64,000 nt of DNA from Flavimobilis soli. Lineage in GTDB: Bacteria > Actinomycetota > Actinomycetes > Actinomycetales > Cellulomonadaceae. The position numbers and the translations under genes are program-made. Each line of letters starts with the position of its first letter. Positions within the stretch are counted from its first letter, which is position 1. The DNA is taken from positions 1,860,001 through 1,924,000 of the forward strand of contig NZ_PDJH01000001.1 of the NCBI RefSeq assembly GCF_002564025.1. Reading direction: 5' to 3'. The notes under the pieces are model-generated. The model saw only the letters and a program-made list of their open reading frames with translations, was not told the origin of the DNA and made no database searches. Positions 30,897 to 37,571 of this stretch are shown piece after piece.

Positions 30897-31178
30897 ATGT
30901 CGCTCAACCGCTCTGACCTCGTCTCGGCCATCGCCGCCAAGGCTGACCTGACCAAGGCTGACGCTGACAAGGCCGTCGCCGCGCTGCAGGAGGTCCTGAT
31001 CGAGTCGCTCGCCGCCGGCGAGGCCGTCAAGGTCACCGGCCTGCTCTCCGTCGAGCGCGTCGAGCGCGCCGCTCGCACGGGCCGCAACCCGCGCACGGGC
31101 GAGGAGATCCAGATCCCCGCTGGCTACGGCGTCAAGATCTCGGCCGGCTCGCTGCTGAAGAAGGCCGTCGCCAAGTAA
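30897..31178 (+). CDS. hup: HU family DNA-binding protein
   Basis: The 93-aa protein MSLNRSDLVSAIAAKADLTK is a standard-length HU: two helices, the dimer strand region EAVKVTGLLSVERVERAART, and the beta-arm RNPRTGEEIQIPAGYGVKIS with the Pro that kinks DNA, ending SAGSLLKKAVAK. It is an abundant nucleoid protein that bends DNA and assists replication and repair. It lacks the long Lys/Ala-rich C-terminal tail of the mycobacterial and Streptomyces HupB-type proteins, so it is of the short type. It is followed by a strong hairpin. Confidence 0.95.
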   Translation: MSLNRSDLVSAIAAKADLTKADADKAVAALQEVLIESLAAGEAVKVTGLLSVERVERAARTGRNPRTGEEIQIPAGYGVKISAGSLLKKAVAK

Positions 31179-31191
31179 GGCACGCAACCGC

Positions 31192-31233
31192 CAGAGGCCC
31201 CGTCCCCGGTCCTGACCGGTGGCGGGGCCTCTG
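31192..31233 (+). terminator. terminator after HU
   Basis: CAGAGGCCCCG / CGGGGCCTCTG forms an 11-bp outer stem with an inner CCGGT/ACCGG stem in the loop. GGCACGCA/TGCGTGCC can pair further out. Confidence 0.75.
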
Positions 31234-31377
31234 CGTGCCGGGACAGTCGTGCAGGTCACGGTCCGCGCAATTTGACCGTGGTTCTGCGGCCCCCGTACGA
31301 TGAGGCGATCAGTGACCGCTCCCCGGGCCCTTAGCTCGCTGTGCCGGAGCAAGGTTTCAACCCGAGAAAGGACGATC

Positions 31378-31548
31378 ATGGCAGTTCCGAAGCGGAAGAT
31401 GTCCCGCTCCAACACCCGTGCCCGCCGCTCGCAGTGGAAGGCGACCGAGACGCAGCTCGTCGAGGCTCGCGTCGACGGCCAGACCGTCCGTATCCCGCGT
31501 CGTCTGGTCAAGGGCGCGCAGCGTGGCCTGGTGGCCGTCGAGGCCTGA
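31378..31548 (+). CDS. rpmF: 50S ribosomal protein L32, cysteine-free form
   Basis: The 56-aa protein [20 protein letters not shown] is unmistakable L32 at the N-terminus. The C-terminal half ([20 protein letters not shown]) lacks the four zinc-binding Cys/His residues of the classic CPxCG form, so it is the zinc-independent (C-) paralogue type. It is full length and followed directly by a strong terminator. Many actinobacteria carry both forms, with the C- form induced on zinc starvation; a sole C- form is also seen in some lineages. No Zur-box-like palindrome is obvious upstream. Confidence 0.93.
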   Translation: MAVPKRKMSRSNTRARRSQWKATETQLVEARVDGQTVRIPRRLVKGAQRGLVAVEA

Positions 31549-31573
31549 GCCTCGCGCACCGAACAGTCTTCGT

Positions 31574-31609
31574 CGAAGGCCCCCGATCCGTATGGATCGG
31601 GGGCCTTCG
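31574..31609. terminator. strong bidirectional terminator after rpmF
   Basis: CGAAGGCCCCCGATCC-GTAT-GGATCGGGGGCCTTCG forms a perfect 16-bp stem with a 4-nt loop. It separates rpmF from the convergent flippase gene. Confidence 0.85.
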
Positions 31610-31664
31610 TCATGTCGGGAGGGTCGACCGCCGCTGCGGCCGCGGGACCTGGCAGGGGCCGCGC

Positions 31665-34340
31665 CTAGAGGTCGCCCTTCTTCTGCAGGTGGTGCATGGC
31701 CACCCAGCCGATCGGGATGCGCACCCAGTACGTCATGAAGCGGAACAGCATGACGACGGTCGCGGCGATACCGGCGGGAACGCTTGCCGTGGCGGTGAGG
31801 GAGCCCGCGAGCACGAGCTCGATCGCGCCGACACCGCCCGGGGTGGGTGCGGCCGCACCGACGGTGTTGCCGATCAGGTAGATCACGGCGACGTCGATCA
31901 GGGAGACCGACTGTCCGAAGGCCCGCAGGGCGGCGTCGAAGGCGAACACGAGGCCGAGCGTCAGGATCGAGTTGCCGAGCAGCGCGACGAGGAGACGCTT
32001 CGGGTCGGAGAACACCGACGACAGGCGCGGCCACGTCTGCGCCCACAGGGGCTCGACCTTGGCGAGGATCCACCGGCGGAGCTGCGGCACGAGCATGACG
32101 GCCGCGATGAGCACGCCGAGGATCCCGACAGCGACGAGGACGGGCGCCGACGGCAGGGCGCGCAGCAGGCCGCGGTCGCCGCTGACGACCGCGAGCACGG
32201 CGAGCAGCACGACGGTGACGACCACCTGCGACACCTGCACCAGCGCGACGGTCGCGCCGGCGAGCGCCCCTGACACCCCTCGGCGAGTCAGCAGGCGCAG
32301 GTTGAGCGCGGCGGACCCGATGCCCGCGGGGGCGGCGAGGGCGACGTACGACGACGCGGCCTGGGTGAGCGTCGCCCGCCACACGCCGATGCGCACGGGC
32401 GAGAAGGCGAGGAAGCCGAGGGCGGCACCGAGCCAGGTGATCGTGCCGGCGGCGAAGCACACGAGCGCCCACCAGGGGTTCGCGGTCGCGACGGCCTCGG
32501 TGATCTGCTGGAAGTTGAGCTTCGTGACGACGACGATCACGGCGACGAGCGTGAGCGTCACGGTGATGATCGTGCGGGCCCCGAAGCGCACGAGCCGTTC
32601 CGGCTCGAGGTTCGCCTCCGGGAGGCGCTGCGCGATCTCGGTCCGCAGCTCGTTGAGCACCGGGCTCTTGGAGGAGCGGATCTCCTCGCGTGTGGAGCGC
32701 GGAAGCGCCACGGTCTGCAGGAGAGGGCCGAGCGACTCGATGAGCGCGTCGTCGACGAGTTCTCCCGCGGAGGCGAGAGCGCGCTCGGGGCCGACGCGCA
32801 GCGCGAGCAGCGTGAGCATCTGCGTGAGGTCCATGCGGCGCGCGAGCGTCGATGACGCGATGTCGCCGTTCTCCCAGCCGGTGAGCCACACCTGGGGCTC
32901 ACCGTCGGTCTGCGCGACGAGGACGACGTCGGCGGTCAGGGAGCGGTGGGCGAGGCCGACGGAGTGCGCGCGCAGGAGCTGGCGCCAGCACTCGTGCAGG
33001 ACCTCGTCGGTGAGCGCCTCGCACTCGAGGTCGCGCAGCGAGACCGTGCCGGCGGCGTGCTCCTGGACGAGCAGCATCGAGTCGGCGGACTCGGCGACGC
33101 CGAGCAGCTCGGGCGTGCGGACGCCTGCCGCGCGCGCGGCGTGCATGAGCAGGGCGGCGCGCTCCGCGACGGAGCGCAGCGAGATCGCCGAGCGACCCTC
33201 GAGGCCGCGCATGCGCAGGGAACGCCACGCCCGGGTGAGGAAGCCGAGGACCTGCCGCTCGCCGTCGAGCACGACGACGTCGAGGCGGTCGCGGTCGGCC
33301 GTCGTGAGGGCGTAGACGCGGTGGTCGGCGGAGCGCAGGAGCGCGAGCGCCGACGGGTCGAACGACGACGCGTCGGGCGTGCCGACGACCGTGCCGACGG
33401 CGCTGCCGGACCACCACGGGCCCGACCGCGGGATCGGCTGCGGCTCGGACACGGTGCCCTGCGGGCTGACGGAGCGTTCGACGTCGTCGGGGGCGTCCGT
33501 GAGGTCGCGGACGCGCACGATGCTGAGCGGGTCGAACCCGGCGCGCCGCACGCCGTCGACCAGCTCCGCGCCGTGCGCGCGCTCGGAGCGCACGCCCGAG
33601 ACGTAGCGGACGCCGAGGCCGCCGATGCGGCCGACGAGCAGCATGATCGCGACGCCCGGCAAGGAGACCTGCGCGGTGATGAGGAAGACGATGATCGTGA
33701 CCCACAGCAGGTTCCACGACCAGCCGACGGTGCGGCGTCGGGTGCGCGGGCCGGAGCCCGTGAGCAGGCCGGAGATCGCGGCGACGAACGCGGGCAGGGA
33801 GAGCGTCGCGACGCCGCCCTGGATGATCGACAGGCCGGAGCGCAGCTCGTCCGACGAGAGGGTTTCGAGCAGGACGTACGCGAGGAGCGCGAGCACGAGG
33901 CTGACGCCGGCGGCGGTGAGCGACTCGACGAGCTGACGCCCGAGCCGCCGCACCGACAGGTCGACGACGACGGCGAGCGGCACGACGAGGATGACGATGC
34001 TCTCGAGGATCGCGACCGGGAAGAGCAGGATGCGGCCGAGGAGCCGCGAGAAGCCCTGGACGTCCTGCTGCACGCCGACGGTCGTCGCGTGGGCGAAGAC
34101 GGTCAGGAGCAGGATGACGCCGATGCCGAGCAGGCACAGCGTGATCGCGACGAGGTCCTGCGGGCGGCGCACGCGGTCGGACGGGGCGTCGACGAGGCGG
34201 ACGTAGCCGGGCTCGCCGATTCCGGGGAGGCGGTCATGGTCAGGGTCGCCGACCGTGCGGGTGCGCCTCTCGGGTGCGGGACGAGGCACGTCCGGCGCGG
34301 GAGCGTCGGCCGTCCCGTGGTCGTCGAACGTGTGCGGCAT
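31665..34340 (-). CDS. UPF0104/LPG-synthase-TM flippase fused to a kinase-like domain
   Basis: The 891-aa protein has three parts. Residues about 60-235 hold five to six hydrophobic segments. Residues about 300-540 resemble a protein or aminoglycoside kinase fold but carry HRSLTADVVLV where active kinases have HRDLKxxN, so it looks like a pseudokinase. Residues about 560-885 form the LPG_synthase_TM / UPF0104 membrane domain (APAGIGSAALNLRLLTRRGV, IGNTVGAAAPTPGGVGAIE). Members of that domain family move lysyl-phosphatidylglycerol or other lipids across the membrane. A role in cell-envelope lipid transport, gated by the kinase-like domain, is inferred. The ATG MPHTFDDHGTADAPAPD follows a non-coding gap; longer readings lack support. 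Confidence 0.85.
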   Translation of the reverse strand: MPHTFDDHGTADAPAPDVPRPAPERRTRTVGDPDHDRLPGIGEPGYVRLVDAPSDRVRRPQDLVAITLCLLGIGVILLLTVFAHATTVGVQQDVQGFSRLLGRILLFPVAILESIVILVVPLAVVVDLSVRRLGRQLVESLTAAGVSLVLALLAYVLLETLSSDELRSGLSIIQGGVATLSLPAFVAAISGLLTGSGPRTRRRTVGWSWNLLWVTIIVFLITAQVSLPGVAIMLLVGRIGGLGVRYVSGVRSERAHGAELVDGVRRAGFDPLSIVRVRDLTDAPDDVERSVSPQGTVSEPQPIPRSGPWWSGSAVGTVVGTPDASSFDPSALALLRSADHRVYALTTADRDRLDVVVLDGERQVLGFLTRAWRSLRMRGLEGRSAISLRSVAERAALLMHAARAAGVRTPELLGVAESADSMLLVQEHAAGTVSLRDLECEALTDEVLHECWRQLLRAHSVGLAHRSLTADVVLVAQTDGEPQVWLTGWENGDIASSTLARRMDLTQMLTLLALRVGPERALASAGELVDDALIESLGPLLQTVALPRSTREEIRSSKSPVLNELRTEIAQRLPEANLEPERLVRFGARTIITVTLTLVAVIVVVTKLNFQQITEAVATANPWWALVCFAAGTITWLGAALGFLAFSPVRIGVWRATLTQAASSYVALAAPAGIGSAALNLRLLTRRGVSGALAGATVALVQVSQVVVTVVLLAVLAVVSGDRGLLRALPSAPVLVAVGILGVLIAAVMLVPQLRRWILAKVEPLWAQTWPRLSSVFSDPKRLLVALLGNSILTLGLVFAFDAALRAFGQSVSLIDVAVIYLIGNTVGAAAPTPGGVGAIELVLAGSLTATASVPAGIAATVVMLFRFMTYWVRIPIGWVAMHHLQKKGDL

Positions 34341-34468
34341 GGGTCCGAGTCTAGGGCGGCAGGGGCGCCGCGCCGGGCTGTATCTGGGCTGTACACACCC
34401 CTCTGGGGGCAATTCCATACCCGGGTCGTAGACCCTCTGCTGCGTCCTCCGTCTCGGGGCGGAGGGCG

Positions 34469-35269
34469 TCAGCTGACGCCGAGCGCCGCGAGCACGCTCG
34501 CCGGCAGGAGGGCGTACCCGACGAACGCGACGACGTCGAGCAGCGTGTGCGCGACGACGAGCGGCATGGTGCGGCGTCGGCCGCGGCGGGAGACGTAGAA
34601 AGCGCCGAACACGACGCCCATGACGACGTTCCCGACGAACGGCCCGAAGCCCTGGTAGAGGTGGTACGAGCCGCGCAGCAGCGCCGACGCGGCGATCGCG
34701 GCGGGGACGGACCAGCGCAGCTCGCGCAGCCGCTCGAGCAGGTAGCCGACGACGATGATCTCCTCGACGAGCGCGTTCTTGAGCGCGAGGAGGATCAGTA
34801 TCGGCACGGTCCACCAGTACTCGGCCAGGTTGGCGGCCTGCACCTCGACCGTGATGCCGATCGCCCGGCCGAGCGCGTAGAAGCCGAGACCTGGGATGCC
34901 GATCGCGGCGGCGAGGGCGAAGCCCCAGCCGATGTCGCGCAGCGGACGAGCCCGGTCGAGGCCGAGCCGCGTCAGCGCCGACCGCCCCGGCTCGGACAGG
35001 AGGTACAGCGCGAGGGCGACGGGGACGAGCACGAAGAAGATCGACAGCAGCTGATAGGCGAGGTCGACCCATGGTCGCTCCGACATCGCGTTGTTGATCG
35101 ACGCCGCCTGCTCGCCGAGAGCGACGGGTGCGGAGAGCCGCTCGAGGATGTTCGCGACCGCGTAGACCGCGCTCTTGCCGAGCGACAGCCCGAGCACGAT
35201 CCAGATCTCGACGCCGAGGCGCCGTCGCGCGGAGCGCGACAGCGGGGCGTCGAGCGTGGGGTCGGTCAT
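34469..35269 (-). CDS. CPBP family intramembrane metalloprotease-like protein
   Basis: The 266-aa membrane protein has about seven hydrophobic segments. CPBP motif 1 appears as LVEEIIVVGYLLERL: the two catalytic glutamates are present, but the Arg of the usual EExxxR is Val. Motif 2 is GSYHLYQGFGP (His) and motif 3 VVAHTLLDVVAF (His and Asp). CPBP proteases cleave within the membrane and act in protein processing or bacteriocin immunity; the substrate is unknown here. A TATAAA -10 box lies 7 nt before the ATG, the most AT-rich promoter in the window. Confidence 0.85.
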   Translation of the reverse strand: MTDPTLDAPLSRSARRRLGVEIWIVLGLSLGKSAVYAVANILERLSAPVALGEQAASINNAMSERPWVDLAYQLLSIFFVLVPVALALYLLSEPGRSALTRLGLDRARPLRDIGWGFALAAAIGIPGLGFYALGRAIGITVEVQAANLAEYWWTVPILILLALKNALVEEIIVVGYLLERLRELRWSVPAAIAASALLRGSYHLYQGFGPFVGNVVMGVVFGAFYVSRRGRRRTMPLVVAHTLLDVVAFVGYALLPASVLAALGVS

Positions 35270-35276
35270 GTGCTGC

Positions 35277-35282
35277 TTTATA
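35277..35282 (-). promoter_or_regulatory. -10 box (TATAAA) of a probable leaderless promoter
   Basis: Minus-strand TATAAA (five of six matches to consensus), 7 nt, then the ATG of the CPBP gene. Confidence 0.55.
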
Positions 35283-35320
35283 GCAGGCTGTGCTCGGCCG
35301 TGGGTCGACCGGGGTGCGCG

Positions 35321-36283
35321 TCAGACGTGCGGCAGCTCGTCCCCAGGCCCGGGATAGGACGCCTGCGCCCCCACGGACGTGACGGCGTAGGCGCCGACGC
35401 GGGCCGCGTGCTGCGCGGCGTCGGGCAGGGGAGTGCCGGCAGCGAGCTGCTGGGCGAGCGCCCCGACGAACGCGTCGCCGGCGCCGGTCGTGTCGACCGC
35501 GTCGACGCGCGGCGAACGTACGTGCATGACTCGGGGTGCGCCGTCGACTGTCTCGGCGACGTGCGCGCCGTCGGCGCCGACCGTCACGACGACGGACCGC
35601 ACGCCCGCGTCGAGGAGGGCGCGGGCGACGTCCGCGTCCGACGCGCCAGTGGGGAGCGCGACGCCGAGGGCGCGCGCAGCGAGAGCAGCCTCGTGCTCGT
35701 TGACGACGAGCGGGTCGGCCTGCCGCAGCACCTGGGTGGCGAGCGCGATCACCGGCGCGAGGTTGACGATCAGGCGTTCGCGGGCGAGCCCCGCGGCCTT
35801 CTCGACGGCGCCGCGCGGGATCTCGCCCTGCACGACGACGACGCGCGCCCGGGCGAGCAGGTCCGCCTGGGCGCGCACGGCGTCGGCATCCGTCGCGGCG
35901 TTGGCTCCGGGGATCACGGCGATCGAGTTCTCGCCGTCCGCCGAGACGGTCACGATCGCGATGCCTGTGCTGCCGGGAACCACGCGCAGCCCTGACAGGT
36001 CGACGCCGTTGGCGCGCAGCCCCGTGAGGGCCGCGTCGGCGAACTCGTCGTCGCCCACCGACCCGACGAACGCGACGCGCGCGCCCGAGCGCGCCGCCGC
36101 GACCGCCTGGTTCGCGCCCTTGCCCCCCGCGAGAACGGCCATCGAGCGCCCGAGCACGGTCTCGCCGGGCGCTGGGTGCGCGGCTACCTGGACGAGCAGG
36201 TCAGCGTTCGTCGACCCGACGACGACCACGTCGAGGGACGCGGCACCGACCGCGGCTGACGACGGCCGCGGGGCGCCCGTCAC
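35321..36283 (-). CDS. rbsK: ribokinase
   Basis: The 320-aa PfkB-family kinase has the first signature MAVLAGGKGANQAVAAARSG, VNEHEAALAARALG, and the anion hole and catalytic base in VDTTGAGDAFVGALAQQLAA. GSTNADLLVQVAAHPAPGET at the N-terminus is typical of ribokinases. It phosphorylates D-ribose, or a similar sugar or nucleoside-derived ribose, at O5. Its ATG overlaps the stop of the LacI-type gene (ATGA), so regulator and kinase form one transcript. No ribose transporter is next to it in the window. Confidence 0.92.
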   Translation of the reverse strand: MTGAPRPSSAAVGAASLDVVVVGSTNADLLVQVAAHPAPGETVLGRSMAVLAGGKGANQAVAAARSGARVAFVGSVGDDEFADAALTGLRANGVDLSGLRVVPGSTGIAIVTVSADGENSIAVIPGANAATDADAVRAQADLLARARVVVVQGEIPRGAVEKAAGLARERLIVNLAPVIALATQVLRQADPLVVNEHEAALAARALGVALPTGASDADVARALLDAGVRSVVVTVGADGAHVAETVDGAPRVMHVRSPRVDAVDTTGAGDAFVGALAQQLAAGTPLPDAAQHAARVGAYAVTSVGAQASYPGPGDELPHV

Positions 36284-37407
36284 GACAGGAGCCTGGCGAC
36301 GTCGTCCACGTGCATGGGATGGACAGGCAGCTGCGGGGGCGGCAGGTCGCGCACGTTCGACGGGGCCTCCAGCTCGAGGGCGGCGGGAGCCGGTACGTCG
36401 CGCCTGAGCGGGGCCGGTCCGGTGGACCCGCGCACCACGAGATGCGCGTCCAGCACGACGCTCTCCGGCGTCTCGCCGTCAAACATCCGGGTGAGCAGCT
36501 CGACCGCGAGCTCACCCGTGCGTGCCGGGTCGTGGGCGACGACCGTGACCGGCGGGTCGATCAGCCGGAACGCCTCGATGTCGTCGTAGCCGACGATCGA
36601 CAGCTCGTCCGGGATCGAGATCGCACGGTCCTGGCAGACGTGCAGCGCGCCGAGCGTCATGAGGCTGTCGGCTGCGATGAGCGCGGTGGGTGGGCAGGCG
36701 AGGTCGAGCAGACGACGGGCTCCCGCGACACCGCTCGCGACCTGGAAGTCGCCCTCGTAGACCAGCGCCGTGTCCTGGTCCGCGCCGTGCTTCTTGACGG
36801 CGTCGCTGAACGCGACGAGACGCTCACGGCCCGTCGATGTCGACTGAGGGCCGGCGATGCAGCCGATGCGGTGGTGCCCGAGGTTGACCAGGTGCTCGAC
36901 AGCCTGGGCGATCCCGCCGAGGCTGTCCGACGTGATCGAGGGGACGTCGAAGCCGTCGATGGTGCGGTCGACGAACACGGTCGGGATGCCGAGCCTGACG
37001 ATCTCGCGCAGCGCGCCGGACCCGTCTCCCTGCGGGGCGATGACGATGCCGTCCGCTCGGTGCGCGATGAGCAGGTCGATGTACCTGTCCTGCTGCTGCG
37101 TCGACTCGTTCGCGTTGCACAGTATGATCGCGAGGCCTGCCCCGCCTGCGGTCTGCTCGGCCGTGTGCGCGATCTCGGCGAAGAAGGGGTTGCGGATGTC
37201 GGAGACGACGACACCGATCGACTCCGTCCGCGTCTTGCGCAGGGCGCGCGCCTGCGCGTTGGGGCGGAAGCCCAGCTCCGTCGCGGCTTCGGCGACGCGC
37301 GTGCGGGCGTCGACGGACGTGGAGGGGTGGCCGGAGAGGACACGGGAGGCGGTGGCTACCGAGACGCCCGCGAACTTCGCGACGTCCTGAAGAGTGACGG
37401 GTCGCAT
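36280..37407 (-). CDS. LacI family transcriptional regulator (RbsR-like)
   Basis: The 375-aa protein starts MRPVTLQDVAKFAGVSVATA, the LacI HTH, with SRVLSGHPSTSV and the hinge-helix region NAQARALRKTRTESIGVVV. The periplasmic-binding-like core follows (DIRNPFFAEIAHTAEQ, ADGIVIAPQGDG, VFVDRTIDGFDVPSI). Its position before ribokinase suggests a ribose or nucleoside repressor. A GAGGAGG Shine-Dalgarno precedes the ATG. A likely autoregulatory operator with core AATCGATT lies about 62 bp upstream. The C-terminus is extended by about 40 residues. Confidence 0.92.
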   Translation of the reverse strand: MRPVTLQDVAKFAGVSVATASRVLSGHPSTSVDARTRVAEAATELGFRPNAQARALRKTRTESIGVVVSDIRNPFFAEIAHTAEQTAGGAGLAIILCNANESTQQQDRYIDLLIAHRADGIVIAPQGDGSGALREIVRLGIPTVFVDRTIDGFDVPSITSDSLGGIAQAVEHLVNLGHHRIGCIAGPQSTSTGRERLVAFSDAVKKHGADQDTALVYEGDFQVASGVAGARRLLDLACPPTALIAADSLMTLGALHVCQDRAISIPDELSIVGYDDIEAFRLIDPPVTVVAHDPARTGELAVELLTRMFDGETPESVVLDAHLVVRGSTGPAPLRRDVPAPAALELEAPSNVRDLPPPQLPVHPMHVDDVARLLS

Positions 37408-37465
37408 CGTCGGCCTCCTCGCTCTCCACCCTCACGGCCGCGGGCGGGAGCCTCTGGACCGATCG

Positions 37466-37481
37466 CGCAGAATCGATTACA
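37466..37481. promoter_or_regulatory. candidate LacI-type operator
   Basis: GCGCAGAATCGATTAC contains the 8-bp palindrome AATCGATT, the core of many LacI-family operators, upstream of the regulator gene. It is expected to mediate autoregulation of the regulator-ribokinase operon. Confidence 0.5.
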
Positions 37482-37571
37482 TGACGCTAGGTCAGGAAGC
37501 GCTCCCACCACAAGCAGCCAAAACGGGCACCTTTCGGGGGCCCGTCCTGACTGCCTGGTCCTGAGGGACGC

